This document shows positions 25,518 to 34,492 of a DNA stretch of 64,000 nucleotides, piece after piece. The notes under the pieces were generated by a model. The model was not told where the DNA came from, searched no databases, and was given only the letters and a program-made list of their open reading frames with translations. Each line of letters starts with the position of its first letter. The stretch's first letter is position 1. A program made the translations under genes and the position numbers. Source of the stretch: Panacagrimonas sp052389915. GTDB taxonomy: Bacteria > Pseudomonadota > Gammaproteobacteria > Nevskiales > Nevskiaceae. The stretch covers positions 78,069-142,068 of the forward strand of contig JBQTHL010000005.1 of assembly GCA_052389915.1 (NCBI GenBank). Direction: 5' to 3'.

Positions 25518-26882
25518 TCAGGCTGCCGCGGCTTTTCTGGTTTCTTCGACTGAGACCTCACCCAGCAGCGGCTCAAACCATTTGGCGTTGTTGGAGCGCA
25601 CGTCCGCCCAGGATTTCGCGTCGAGGATTTCCTGGTAAAAGCGGTAGAAGCCGCGGTAGCTGGTCTCGCCGATCGCCGAGTCGCCGACCACGCCCGGCAG
25701 TTCCGGATCGATGCGGTCGCCGCCCAGACCCATCTGGCTGTTGAGCGTGCCCTTGCGCGTGACAAAGCCACGATTCAGGTGCGTCATGGTTTCCATGTTG
25801 TCGCTGTCGTCGGCCTCGAACATGCCAGCGGTGCCGAAGGTGCGGTGCATCACCTTGGCGATGCCTGCCTTCATTTCAGCGGGCATGTCCTTCTCGACGA
25901 TGGTCCAGGTGAAGGCCTCGATCTGGCCCGGACCGCGCGGCGCCCACATCTTGAAACTGTGGGTGCCCCAGAGGTAGGAATTGTTGGGGAAGATCGAGGA
26001 GTTCAGATGCGAGCCGTAGAAGCGCGCACGCAAAACGCCGAGCTTCTTCTCGATCAGCGGCTTCTTGCGCGCATGCCAGGCGTAGATTTCCCCGATCATG
26101 TCGGACAGCAGCGCAGGGCCCGCGTCGTAGAGGATGCCGATGCCATGCCCATGCCGCGTGGTGATCTGCAGGCCTGCACCTTCCGGCGGCAGCGCCGCGT
26201 TGCCTGCCAGTGTCTGCAGCGGCCCGGGCAGCACCTTGAGGCCGGCCGCATGCGTCCAGCCCACGTGATAGGCGTCGCCACAGAAATTCTCGGTGGGCGT
26301 CTTCCAGTTGCAGTCGAGGACGGAGCGGCTGGGAGGACCGATCAGCTCGACGCCGCCGGTCGCGTCCATCCAGATGTCCAGATACCACTTCATCTCGCCC
26401 AGGTAATCGGACAGCGAGGGCGCGTCCTTGTCGAAGCAGCCGTAGACGAAGCCGTGATAGCTCTCCACCCGGGCCTCGATCAGGCCGTTGACGGACTTGT
26501 CGAGCCTGTTGCGGTACAGCTCCTTTTCGAACGGGACGCTCCCCAACTTGCCGTCCACGCCGTACGACCAGCCGTGGTAGCTGCACACGAAGCTGCGCGT
26601 ATTGCCGGCCTCCACCGGGCAGACCTGTGCCCCGCGATGGCGGCAGGAATTGATGAAGGCCTTGATGCTGCCGTCCTTCTGTCGCGCGACGATGACATCA
26701 TCCTCCCCCATCTTGGTGGTGATGAAGTCGCCGTGATTGGGGATCGCGCTGTCGTGCGTCAGGAACAGCCAGCAGCGCGCAAAAATGCGCTCCAGTTCCA
26801 TCTCATAGATATCGCGGTCGAAGAAAACCCGCTTGCTCTGGATGCCGTTGCGGACATCGACCAGGTTGTCGAACTTAGCCAT
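25518..26882 (-). CDS. Ring-hydroxylating dioxygenase alpha subunit (pair 4), naphthalene dioxygenase type
   Basis: 454 aa from the ATG at 26882, with GAGGAG ahead of it; the frame is open 34 codons further up without support. The Rieske motif is CRHRGAQVC...CSYHGW. The iron site TENFCGDAYHVGWTHAA is very close to NahAc (ENFVGDAYHVGWTH). N-terminal 'FFDRDIYEMELERIFARCWL' also fits. Of the seven alpha subunits this looks most like the classical naphthalene/PAH dioxygenases, and its neighbours (HCCA isomerase, extradiol dioxygenase) are upper naphthalene-pathway enzymes. Substrate range is an inference. Confidence 0.93.
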   Translation of the reverse strand: MAKFDNLVDVRNGIQSKRVFFDRDIYEMELERIFARCWLFLTHDSAIPNHGDFITTKMGEDDVIVARQKDGSIKAFINSCRHRGAQVCPVEAGNTRSFVCSYHGWSYGVDGKLGSVPFEKELYRNRLDKSVNGLIEARVESYHGFVYGCFDKDAPSLSDYLGEMKWYLDIWMDATGGVELIGPPSRSVLDCNWKTPTENFCGDAYHVGWTHAAGLKVLPGPLQTLAGNAALPPEGAGLQITTRHGHGIGILYDAGPALLSDMIGEIYAWHARKKPLIEKKLGVLRARFYGSHLNSSIFPNNSYLWGTHSFKMWAPRGPGQIEAFTWTIVEKDMPAEMKAGIAKVMHRTFGTAGMFEADDSDNMETMTHLNRGFVTRKGTLNSQMGLGGDRIDPELPGVVGDSAIGETSYRGFYRFYQEILDAKSWADVRSNNAKWFEPLLGEVSVEETRKAAAA

Positions 26883-26904
26883 CGTGTACTCCTCGTGTCG
26901 CCGC

Positions 26905-27528
26905 TCAGGGAAGCTTCGCGGACTGTTGTTGAAGAAATTCTTCCAGGAACTGCAAGCGATCATTGCCCCACCACATCTCTTCACCGATCAGCATGGTCGG
27001 CACGCCGAAGACGCCGCGACGATGCGCTTCGAGGTTGAGCGCTTCGAAGCGCTCGGCGGCCTCGGACGAATCGACGAAGACGAGGAATTCGGACTCCGGC
27101 CATACCAGCTTGCGGGCGATGCCCGCCAGCAAGGTCGAGTCGGCAAGGTCTTCGCCACCGCGTGCCCACCCACTCGCGAACGCAGCGGTGACGTAGTCCA
27201 GCGCGCGACCGCGGTCCTGTGCAAACAAAACCCCCTTGTTCATGCGCTCGGACGCGAAGGTCTTCGGGAAATTGAGCGGGACACCGTAACGCTGCGCCCA
27301 GCGGTTCATGTCGGTGGTGAGGTAGCGCAGCTTGACCGGCACCTGGCGATTCGAAGGGCCGGTGTTGCCTGCCGCGAGCTTGGCCCGCGGCAGGTCCATC
27401 GGCACGAAGCGCATCTCGTAGCCATAGCGCTTTGCCAGCGCCGGCAGCTTCTGGTGCGTCAGGTACGCGAACGGACTCAGAAAGTCGAAGAAGAATTCGA
27501 TGGTCTTGGGCATGGTCAACGGTGTCAC
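26905..27528 (-). CDS. nahD: 2-Hydroxychromene-2-carboxylate isomerase
   Basis: 207 aa (or 202 aa from the ATG at 27513). The DsbA-like/kappa-GST fold begins IEFFFDFLSPFAYLTHQKL, with the glutathione-contact Ser in FLSPFAY, and ends with GVFGVPTMLIGEEMWWGNDR, the HCCA isomerase signature. It converts 2-hydroxychromene-2-carboxylate to trans-o-hydroxybenzylidenepyruvate using glutathione, after ring cleavage of a 1,2-dihydroxynaphthalene-like compound. The next step is catalysed by the NahE-like aldolase at 45178-46173. Confidence 0.92.
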   Translation of the reverse strand: MTPLTMPKTIEFFFDFLSPFAYLTHQKLPALAKRYGYEMRFVPMDLPRAKLAAGNTGPSNRQVPVKLRYLTTDMNRWAQRYGVPLNFPKTFASERMNKGVLFAQDRGRALDYVTAAFASGWARGGEDLADSTLLAGIARKLVWPESEFLVFVDSSEAAERFEALNLEAHRRGVFGVPTMLIGEEMWWGNDRLQFLEEFLQQQSAKLP

Positions 27529-27544
27529 CTCGCCTACTTGAACC

Positions 27545-27666
27545 CGTCATTCCCGCGATACGAAAGCTTGTCCCCACGAAAGCGGGGACGGGAATCCAGT
27601 GGCCGCTCGCAGCCGCAACCGCCGTTCGGACGGAGAGACTGGATTCCCGCCTTCGCGGGAATGACG
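27545..27666. repeat. Extragenic palindromic repeat (CGTCATTCCCGCG type)
   Basis: CGTCATTCCCGCG at 27545-27557 is exactly reversed at 27654-27666. An inner pair, GGGAATCCAGT (27590-27600) and ACTGGATTCCC (27638-27648), adds a second stem. This is a widespread proteobacterial intergenic palindrome. It fills the 183-bp gap between the isomerase and extradiol dioxygenase genes and could act as an RNA stem in the transcript. Confidence 0.85.
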
Positions 27667-27711
27667 TATTGGGTGTGTCACGCTTGTGTCCGTTTCCGAG
27701 CAGCGCAATCC

Positions 27712-28617
27712 CTAACTGAGCTTGATGTCCATGCCGTAACCCGCGGCCTCATTTCCGTGGCCGAAGATGTCGCCGGTGTAGTGTTCCGACGAGCCCGTCG
27801 ACTTGGCCGCACCCCAGCCCAGCTCCCATAGCCAGCCCGAAGGGTTGCCGTGGTAGAAGGTCAGGGCCTTGTCGTTGGAGTGCTTGCCGAGCTGGATCGC
27901 GACGTCGATCTGGCGCTTGCGCACGATGTCGTGCGCGATGCCCAGATCGTCCAGATCGGTGTACTCGATCATCAGGTGATTGATGCGCTTGGGCATGGGC
28001 CCCAGACCGAACGCCACAGAGTGCTGTCGCGCGTTGCAGCGCATGAACGTCGGCCTGGCCGTCATGCCGTTGGGTAACGGCAAGTGGTACTCCACCGAGC
28101 CTCGCAAGCCGAGCGTGCGATAGAACTTGTACGCAGCCTCGTCGTCGTCCTGGCGCAGGATGCAGTGCCCGATGCCCTCTTCGCCGGTCACGAATTTTCC
28201 ATACATGCGGCGCCCGGGGTGGAAAGGCTTGCCCGCATCCACTCTCGGACCCCAGAAGATTTCCGTCGGCACGCCACCCGGATCCTGGAGCTTGAGCAGG
28301 CCGAGCACGTGGCGCTCCTTGGCTTCCGATTCAGAGCCAAGCTTGAAGGTATAGCCGGCCTTGTCGAGCTTGGCTGCCATCGCTTCCAGCTCGTCCGGTC
28401 CCGCGACTCTCCAGCCGATGTATTCCAGATCATCGGTCTTGCCAACGTGCGCGACGATGCGGTGGTGCCACAGGTCCATGCGCAGGTAGAAGCGATCCTT
28501 CTCGCCCTCGTCGACCAATTCCATGCCGACCACTTCGGTCGCGTATTCCTTCCAGGCCGCGGCATTGCTCACCGACAGTCCGAGATAGCCCAGCTCCGTT
28601 ACCTTGACGTCCACCAT
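27712..28617 (-). CDS. nahC: Extradiol dioxygenase of the BphC/NahC type
   Basis: 301 aa two-domain vicinal oxygen chelate enzyme. N-terminal VTELGYLGLSVSNAAAWKEY is the usual opening. Fe(II) ligands are His in EEGIGHCILRQ, His in RINHLMIEY and Glu in SGWLWELGWG. It cleaves bicyclic catechols such as 1,2-dihydroxynaphthalene or 2,3-dihydroxybiphenyl next to the hydroxyls. It is the only extradiol dioxygenase in the window. The NahD-like isomerase next door points to dihydroxynaphthalene-type substrates; that is contextual. Confidence 0.93.
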   Translation of the reverse strand: MVDVKVTELGYLGLSVSNAAAWKEYATEVVGMELVDEGEKDRFYLRMDLWHHRIVAHVGKTDDLEYIGWRVAGPDELEAMAAKLDKAGYTFKLGSESEAKERHVLGLLKLQDPGGVPTEIFWGPRVDAGKPFHPGRRMYGKFVTGEEGIGHCILRQDDDEAAYKFYRTLGLRGSVEYHLPLPNGMTARPTFMRCNARQHSVAFGLGPMPKRINHLMIEYTDLDDLGIAHDIVRKRQIDVAIQLGKHSNDKALTFYHGNPSGWLWELGWGAAKSTGSSEHYTGDIFGHGNEAAGYGMDIKLS

Positions 28618-28659
28618 TCGAGTTCTCCTGTTTGTTTGAATACGCTGTTTGGATTGGGC

Positions 28660-30171
28660 TCAGCGGCCGAACACGCCGATCGGTCCTTCTTCGAGATTGA
28701 TGATCACGCTCTTGGTGAGCGTGTAGTGATGCAGCACTTCCTGCGCGAATTCGCGACCGAATCCGCTCTGCTTGTAGCCGCCCACCGGCATGCCGGCGAC
28801 GAAGTTGTAGTAGCGGTTGACCCAGATCGTGCCGGTCTCTATGGCCTGCGAGATCTTGTGTGCGCGACGCAGGTTCTGCGTCCATAGACCGCCGCCGAGG
28901 CCATACGTGGAGTCGTTGGCCATGCGCACGACTTCCTCGTCGTCCTTCCAGGTGATCACCGTGGAGACCGGACCGAAGATTTCTTCCTGCGCGATGCGCA
29001 TGTTGTTCTTCACGTCGGTGAAGATGGTCGGCTCGATGAAGTAGCCCCTGTCGAAGCCGGGGACCTTGGCCTGGTGGCCGCCCATCAGCACCTTGGCGCC
29101 TTCTTTGGAGCCGAGTTCCAGATAGCTCGTGATCTTGTCGTGCTGCATCTTCGAGGCCTGCGGCCCCATCTGCGTGGTCGGGTCGGTCGGGTCGCCGAGC
29201 TTCACCTTGCGCAGGTTGGCCTGGAATTTGTCCAGGAACGCATCCTTGATTTTCTCGTGCACGAACACGCGGCTGCCGGCAAGGCAGACCTCGCCCTTGT
29301 TCAGCACCACGGACATCGCGGCGCCTTCGGCGGCGGCATCGAGATCGGCGTCCTCGCAGACGATGTTGGCCGACTTGCCGCCCAGTTCCATGGTCTGCGG
29401 AATCACGTTGACCGAGGCGTACTGGATCAGCCGCTGCGCGGTCGGGCGCGAACCGGTGAACGCGACCTTGCGCACCTTCGGATGCGTGACCAAGGCCTCG
29501 CCGATATTCGGACCAAAGCCGGTGATGACGTTGACCACGCCCGGCGGAATGATGTCCGCCATCTCCTTGAAGAATTCCATCACACCGAGACAGACGATCT
29601 CGGAAGGCTTGAGCACGATGGTGTTGCCCGCCGCCAGCGCCGGCGCGATCTTGGCCGCCATCATGATTAGCGGCACGTTCCAGGGAATGATCTGCGCGCA
29701 CACGCCCAGCGGCTCGCGGTGGACGATGCCGAGCGCAGAGGCCGTGCTGATCGACTCGCCGTGCAGATGGAAGGCTGAACCGGCAAACATCTCGAATTGC
29801 TCGATCGCCATCGGCAGATCGAAGTGCATCGCCTCCATCAGCGGCTTGCCGTTGTTGAGCGATTCCAGCATCGCGTAATCGTTGATGCGGGCGCGCATGC
29901 GGCGTGCGATCTCGAACAGCAGCTCCTGCCGCTGATGCGGCCGGCTGTGACGCCAGGACGCCAGCGCTGTGTAGGCGGCCTCGACCGCGCGCACCGCATC
30001 GGCTGCATTGCCGGACTGGATGTTCGACAACAGCTCGCCAGTGGCCGGGTTGTAGAGGCCGATCTTCTCGCCGCTCGCCCCGCCCTCCCATTTGCCGTTG
30101 ATGAAGTGGCCGTACTCGGTTTGGTACAGCGACGAAGTCACTTTCGGTGCTGTCGGTTCTGCTTTGCCCAT
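28660..30171 (-). CDS. NAD-dependent aldehyde dehydrogenase
   Basis: 503 aa. PWNVPLIMMAAKIAPALAAG opens the coenzyme-binding domain. Catalytic Glu lies in QTMELGGKSANIVCEDAD and catalytic Cys in NKGEVCLAGSRVFVHEKI. The conserved C-terminal GGYKQSGFGREFAQEVL is present. It belongs to the broad ALDH class rather than the SSADH branch seen at 13507. In this context it could oxidise salicylaldehyde-like or benzaldehyde-like intermediates (NahF or XylC role). It lies 42 bp from genes on both sides. Confidence 0.88.
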   Translation of the reverse strand: MGKAEPTAPKVTSSLYQTEYGHFINGKWEGGASGEKIGLYNPATGELLSNIQSGNAADAVRAVEAAYTALASWRHSRPHQRQELLFEIARRMRARINDYAMLESLNNGKPLMEAMHFDLPMAIEQFEMFAGSAFHLHGESISTASALGIVHREPLGVCAQIIPWNVPLIMMAAKIAPALAAGNTIVLKPSEIVCLGVMEFFKEMADIIPPGVVNVITGFGPNIGEALVTHPKVRKVAFTGSRPTAQRLIQYASVNVIPQTMELGGKSANIVCEDADLDAAAEGAAMSVVLNKGEVCLAGSRVFVHEKIKDAFLDKFQANLRKVKLGDPTDPTTQMGPQASKMQHDKITSYLELGSKEGAKVLMGGHQAKVPGFDRGYFIEPTIFTDVKNNMRIAQEEIFGPVSTVITWKDDEEVVRMANDSTYGLGGGLWTQNLRRAHKISQAIETGTIWVNRYYNFVAGMPVGGYKQSGFGREFAQEVLHHYTLTKSVIINLEEGPIGVFGR

Positions 30172-30213
30172 CGTTGATCTCCTCGCTGTATTGCTGGGGT
30201 GTGTGACGTCCGC

Positions 30214-31476
30214 TCAGGTTGTGGCGGACGCGAATTTCATCGCGCGTTGGTAATAGTTCCAGTAGCTGACGATGGGCGCCTCGTTGGTCAGGTTGTCTTG
30301 CGGTTCGCCCTTGCGACCGCCCATGGCGATATACGACGTGGCGTCGCCATCACGCACGATGGCCTGCTGCACGAGCTCCATCGCCTCGCCGTCTTCCATC
30401 GAGATCAGCCCGCCGGGGCCGACGAGGTTCATCTGTCTGAGCCGTGAAGTACGTACCTCGCTGCTGTCGTCCGCGTAGCCGAAATACGTCCAGACAAGTT
30501 CCATCTGGTCGACGGCACGCGGCAGCATCTGGCGCACGGCCAGGGAGTTCGCGATCTGGTGCACCACCAGGTTCGGAAAGATCGCGAGAATCGTGAGCGA
30601 GATTCCGTCCGCAAAATCCGGCTTGCCGGCAAGCAGACGCGGGTCTTCCAGCGTGAACTGCCCTTCCTGGTAAGTGCGCAGTCCGCTGGTCGAAGCCTCG
30701 TCTTTCGATTCTGTCCTGGTCGCCGTAATCAGCGAATGCCGACCCTGCGCATCCATTCGACAACCGCCCTTCTGCGTCGAGCGATAAAGGCCGAAGGTGC
30801 CGTGGAACAGGTGCAGCAGGCTGCCGTGATACGCATCGCGCGTGTTCTCGGAATACAGCTTCCAGTTGCCGTGCATCACCTGGCGCTCGTCACCGAGCAA
30901 TTCAATCGGCCGGCTGAAGATGCGATCCAGCATCGTGCAGACGTCGGCACCGAGATAGCTCTCTAGCGATTCCACCTCGCCTTCCGCGGCGAAGCTCGCA
31001 AAGATCAGCCCGCGATACGTGGCGACGCGCAGTGGCGTGAGACCGTGCTGCTTCATATCAAAGCTTGACGGCATGCCGCCCTCGCCGCCCAGGCCGCGAC
31101 GGAACGGCACGCCGAGCAGGGTGCCGTCCGCGTTGTACGCCCACTGGTGATAGACGCAGGTGAAACCGCTGTCAGCCTTGCCGCGCCGATCGCGACACAC
31201 CAACGCCCCGCGATGCGCGCAACGATTGACCCAGGCACGGAGTACACCCTCGCGGTCGCGTGTCACCACCACCGGGGTATCGCCGACGAAGGTCGATTTG
31301 AAATCCGTCGATTCGGGCACTTCGGCTTCGAGGCCGACAAAATTCCAGTGCGGCCCACGGAAGACGCGGTCCTGTTCGCGATCGAAGATGCGCGGATCGG
31401 TGAAGACCCGATACGGCACCTGCATCTGTTCCGTCTGCGGCCATGCGACGAGGTTTGGATTCATCGGCGCGTTCAT
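30214..31476 (-). CDS. Ring-hydroxylating oxygenase alpha subunit (pair 5), salicylate/anthranilate type
   Basis: 420 aa. Rieske ligands CAHRGALVC...CVYHQW; iron site TRDAYHGSLLH. It is clearly a paralogue of pair 2 alpha: both have GVPFRRGL, a WTYFGYADD segment and ISMEDGEA. Resemblance is to salicylate hydroxylase and anthranilate dioxygenase large subunits. Its ATG overlaps the beta stop by 4 bp. Here the beta gene comes first, the reverse of the other six pairs. Confidence 0.9.
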   Translation of the reverse strand: MNAPMNPNLVAWPQTEQMQVPYRVFTDPRIFDREQDRVFRGPHWNFVGLEAEVPESTDFKSTFVGDTPVVVTRDREGVLRAWVNRCAHRGALVCRDRRGKADSGFTCVYHQWAYNADGTLLGVPFRRGLGGEGGMPSSFDMKQHGLTPLRVATYRGLIFASFAAEGEVESLESYLGADVCTMLDRIFSRPIELLGDERQVMHGNWKLYSENTRDAYHGSLLHLFHGTFGLYRSTQKGGCRMDAQGRHSLITATRTESKDEASTSGLRTYQEGQFTLEDPRLLAGKPDFADGISLTILAIFPNLVVHQIANSLAVRQMLPRAVDQMELVWTYFGYADDSSEVRTSRLRQMNLVGPGGLISMEDGEAMELVQQAIVRDGDATSYIAMGGRKGEPQDNLTNEAPIVSYWNYYQRAMKFASATT

Positions 31477-32012
31477 ATGGGCAGCACCAGCAGCGTGTGA
31501 AAGCGGTCGTTGTCAGCGATGACCTTGCGGCTTTGGAAGCGCAGTCCCTGGTCGGTGAGCACCAGCGTGTCCGTTGCGTGTCCTACGCTGAACACGATGG
31601 GATCGCCCTCCATCGCCAACGTCCGCAACACCAGGTAGTTGCTCGAGATGCTCACCGTGAATTCGGTGCGATCGCCGATGAGCAGCTCGGTAACGATGTG
31701 ACGGTAATACTGCTTTGCGTAGACATTGGCATGTCGCAGGGACACCACGCGGTCGCGCATCATGCCGGTGCCTTCGCACATCATCGCCGTGGCCGGAAGC
31801 TTGCGATCCGCGTTCTCGCGCGTGGTCAGTTCGTAGCGTCCATCCGACGAGAAGAAGGCCGGCCAGTCTTCGAGACGGTCGCCGTCGATACAGGCGCAAT
31901 AGGCCTGCATCAACTGCGTCGCCTCGAAGAACAGCTCCGCGGAAGGAATCGCGCACAGATCCCGTCCATGAACCCAGGTTGCGCTCAAATGCTTGTTCGA
32001 TTCCTTGGCCAC
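31473..32012 (-). CDS. Ring-hydroxylating oxygenase beta subunit (pair 5)
   Basis: 179 aa if translation begins at the GTG at 32012, which has AGGAG 11 bases upstream; the frame is open to an ATG at 32105. ATQLMQAYCACIDGDRLEDW and the following YELTTRENADRKLPAT match the small subunit of pair 2. The C-terminal DRFHTLLVLPI also matches that protein's HRIETLLVTPI. It overlaps the alpha gene by 4 bp. The start is uncertain. Confidence 0.85.
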   Translation of the reverse strand: MAKESNKHLSATWVHGRDLCAIPSAELFFEATQLMQAYCACIDGDRLEDWPAFFSSDGRYELTTRENADRKLPATAMMCEGTGMMRDRVVSLRHANVYAKQYYRHIVTELLIGDRTEFTVSISSNYLVLRTLAMEGDPIVFSVGHATDTLVLTDQGLRFQSRKVIADNDRFHTLLVLPI

Positions 32013-32120
32013 GCGGCTCGAGTCTCCTGAAGGCTCGTCAAGTGATGGGCGGTCGGTTTCGCCTCTGCCCGGAGTATGAGTCAGCCCCTTCATTCCTCCC
32101 ATCACGAGCCATGCTTGCCG

Positions 32121-32139
32121 TCATCACGTCTCGTGATGA
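32121..32139. promoter_or_regulatory. Intercistronic hairpin
   Basis: TCATCACG-TCT-CGTGATGA is a perfect 8-bp stem with a 3-nt loop, 17 bp past the SphA-type gene in its direction of transcription. No T-tract follows, so it may be a pause or processing site rather than a terminator. Confidence 0.4.
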
Positions 32140-32155
32140 GACCGCAGTCTTGCCT

Positions 32156-33070
32156 TCAACCTCCCAGCGGGAAGGAAAACATGAACCAGAAGGCGTCGCC
32201 GCGAGCCGCGTTTCGCACCTCGGATTCGTGATGCCATTGCAGGATCACCGCAGCCGCAGGCGTAATCCAGTAGCCGAGCTTGGGTCCTATCGCGAACTTG
32301 CGCAGCCGCTTGTCGAGCACCGTATTTCCGGCCTGCCGGTCGTCCTCGACCTGCACCGTGTAGTAGCCGCTGAAGCCGAGGTCCCAGCGGGTGTCTTCGA
32401 ACGGCCGATAGCCGACACCATAGGTCAGACCCGCCTGAGCGCCGTCGCGATACTCGGTGTCGCGATTGCGCCCCTTGAACTCGTAGCCGTAATTGAGCGA
32501 GACGTCCCAGCGCGCGGTGGGAGTCCAGGTGACGCCCCCGTTGATAGCCGCGCCGTAGCGGTTGAGGGTGCTGTTGGCGAACGCCCCCGCGTCGTAAGGA
32601 CCAATCGGGCAATAGATCACCGTTCCGATCAGGAAATGCCAGGCACCCAGAGACCGCGTCAGGTAGAGCGGCTCGAATCCGTAGAGCGTCGGGCCATTGG
32701 TGAAGTCGTCGCCGAAGGGCGTCTCCACGCCGACGTTCACCGCCAGGAACAGCACACCGGAAGACAGGTTGAAGCCGCCATATCCCTTGTCCCAGGTGTG
32801 GATCACGCGCGGTGCGACCGCGAAGCTCTGCGCCTCGAATCCGGGAACACGCTCGCCGTTCGCGTCACGGATGCTGTCGGCGTTATAGAACTGCGTGTAG
32901 CCGTAGAACTGGGTCTTGCCCGGCGGCGGCATCATCCCGACGTAGACCGTCTGCGCACCGTGCGCGAAGTAGGTCTGTCCGCTTTCCGCGGCCAGCGCCG
33001 GCGCAGCGCTGCCCCCCAACATCAGGGCGAGCAGGAGGCATCGCAGAACGATGGCGCGCAAGGCCTGCAT
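32156..33070 (-). CDS. SphA/MetA-pathway type outer-membrane protein, copy 1
   Basis: 304 aa from the ATG at 33070. A signal peptide (ALRAIVLRCLLLALMLGGSA, cut near ALAAES) precedes a beta-rich domain of the 'putative MetA-pathway of phenol degradation' (SphA) family. The motif GMMPPPGKTQFYGY and the C-terminal aromatic ending fit an outer-membrane beta-barrel. Such proteins are found in aromatic clusters and are thought to help hydrophobic substrates cross the outer membrane. A paralogue lies at 37236-38195. No strong ribosome site is visible 20 bp after the hydrolase gene. Confidence 0.85.
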   Translation of the reverse strand: MQALRAIVLRCLLLALMLGGSAAPALAAESGQTYFAHGAQTVYVGMMPPPGKTQFYGYTQFYNADSIRDANGERVPGFEAQSFAVAPRVIHTWDKGYGGFNLSSGVLFLAVNVGVETPFGDDFTNGPTLYGFEPLYLTRSLGAWHFLIGTVIYCPIGPYDAGAFANSTLNRYGAAINGGVTWTPTARWDVSLNYGYEFKGRNRDTEYRDGAQAGLTYGVGYRPFEDTRWDLGFSGYYTVQVEDDRQAGNTVLDKRLRKFAIGPKLGYWITPAAAVILQWHHESEVRNAARGDAFWFMFSFPLGG

Positions 33071-33090
33071 CAGGCCAACGTCCGACGTCG

Positions 33091-33921
33091 TCAACCCGCT
33101 TCGTCGAGAAAGTCGCAGACCAGTCGCGCGAAACGGCCCGAGTGCTCGATCTGCGTCCAGTGTCCGCACTTGCCGAAGATGTGGAGCTGCGAGTTCGGAA
33201 TCCAGTGCGAAAGCTTGAGCGCGTTGCTCTGCGGAATCACCTGGTCTTCGCGGCCGTGGATGATCAGGGTCTCGTGCGGCAGCTCGCGCAGCTTATGTAC
33301 CGGACTGCACAGCGCCTCGATGCTGCGCTGCCGCGGCTCCGGGAACATCGCGGCGTAGGCTTCCTGAAGGCCCGGCTGGAGACTCGCCTCGTAACGCATG
33401 CGCGCGAGATCGTCGGTGACGATGGACCGGTCATAGGCAAACAGATCCATCATGCGGCGCATCTTCTCGAACGAGGGCGTGTAGCCCCAGACCTCGTCGA
33501 GCGCTGGCGTCAGCTCGAAGTCCACACCGGCGCTGCCCATGAGCACGAGCCGCCGCACGCGCTTGGGGTGACGCACCGCGATGGCCAGCGAGAGCGCACC
33601 GCCGAATGAATTGCCGACCAGGTCGGCCTGCTCGATCTTCAGTGCGTCCAGCAACCCTATCGCATGCGCCACCCAGGTATCCAGGTTGTAGCGGAGACTG
33701 GCCGGTCGATCCGTGTAGCCGAAGCCCAGCATGTCCGGCGCGATCACGCGCCGCGCCTTCGACAGTGCCGGCATCACTAGGCGCCAGTTGGCCCAGGCAC
33801 TGACGCCAGGGCCGGACCCGTGAATCATCAGCACGGGAGAACCGCTACCGAGGTCGTGATAGTTGGTGCCGATGCCACCGGCCCTGATGCGCTTGCCGAC
33901 TTCCGGATTACCTGTGCTCAT
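33091..33921 (-). CDS. Meta-cleavage product hydrolase (alpha/beta fold), copy 1
   Basis: 276 aa. The oxyanion motif is VLMIHGSGPGVSAWANWR, the nucleophile elbow LVGNSFGGALSL, the acid is in HGREDQVIP and the His in KCGHWTQIEH. This is the XylF/DmpD/BphD/CumD pattern, hydrolysing the C-C bond of 2-hydroxy-6-oxo-dienoates. It lies in the BenA-XylM part of the run. A second hydrolase of the same class is at 47810-48658, so two ring-fission products of different size are probably processed. Confidence 0.9.
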   Translation of the reverse strand: MSTGNPEVGKRIRAGGIGTNYHDLGSGSPVLMIHGSGPGVSAWANWRLVMPALSKARRVIAPDMLGFGYTDRPASLRYNLDTWVAHAIGLLDALKIEQADLVGNSFGGALSLAIAVRHPKRVRRLVLMGSAGVDFELTPALDEVWGYTPSFEKMRRMMDLFAYDRSIVTDDLARMRYEASLQPGLQEAYAAMFPEPRQRSIEALCSPVHKLRELPHETLIIHGREDQVIPQSNALKLSHWIPNSQLHIFGKCGHWTQIEHSGRFARLVCDFLDEAG

Positions 33922-33979
33922 GATTTTTCTCGATGGGATGAATGTCGCGATGCGCGATCAGGTGCTGATCGACAGAAAA

Positions 33980-34492
33980 CTAGACGCTGTAGACGTCGAG
34001 AACCGTAGGAATCGTGTCGTTGTAAACCAGCACTTTTTTCTTCCGGATGCGCCAGCTGCTGTCGCTGGGCGCGAGCAGGTATTCGTAGCGGCCGAAGAAG
34101 CGCGAGGCCGCACCGAAGCGGAACAGGTGCGTCACCCAGTTCGCCGTGACCTCCAGGTTTCCGTCCGGCAACTCGGCGATCAGCGGGTTGCTAACGAGGT
34201 GGCAGGTGCGCGGCATCGGCGTGGACGCGGCCGAGCGCTCGGTGCGGATGCGGAATACACGATCTTCCAGGCCCGTGCGATCCGGGTAGTACATCAGCGA
34301 CACACCCTGGTGCGGATCTTCCGCGTACTCATGTTCCGAATCCCAGCTTGGAATCCAGTACTCGGCGCCTTCCTCGAACAGCGCGAGCCAGGCGTCCCAC
34401 TGCCGCGTGTCCACGTAATGCGCTTCACGCGAGAGGAATTCATCGATCGCGCTGCGCAGGCGCACCGGGTCGTTCATCGGCTCGACGCGCAT
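33980..34492 (-). CDS. Aromatic-ring dioxygenase beta subunit (pair 6), BenB type
   Basis: 170 aa from the ATG at 34492, overlapping the alpha stop (TGATG). SAIDEFLSREAHYVDTRQWD, followed by LALFEEGAEYWIPSWDSE, is the opening usual for BenB/XylY. FFGRYEYLL and the C-terminal IRKKKVLVYNDTIP also fit. It assembles with the BenA-like alpha subunit. The gap to the hydrolase gene is 58 bp. Confidence 0.9.
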   Translation of the reverse strand: MRVEPMNDPVRLRSAIDEFLSREAHYVDTRQWDAWLALFEEGAEYWIPSWDSEHEYAEDPHQGVSLMYYPDRTGLEDRVFRIRTERSAASTPMPRTCHLVSNPLIAELPDGNLEVTANWVTHLFRFGAASRFFGRYEYLLAPSDSSWRIRKKKVLVYNDTIPTVLDVYSV

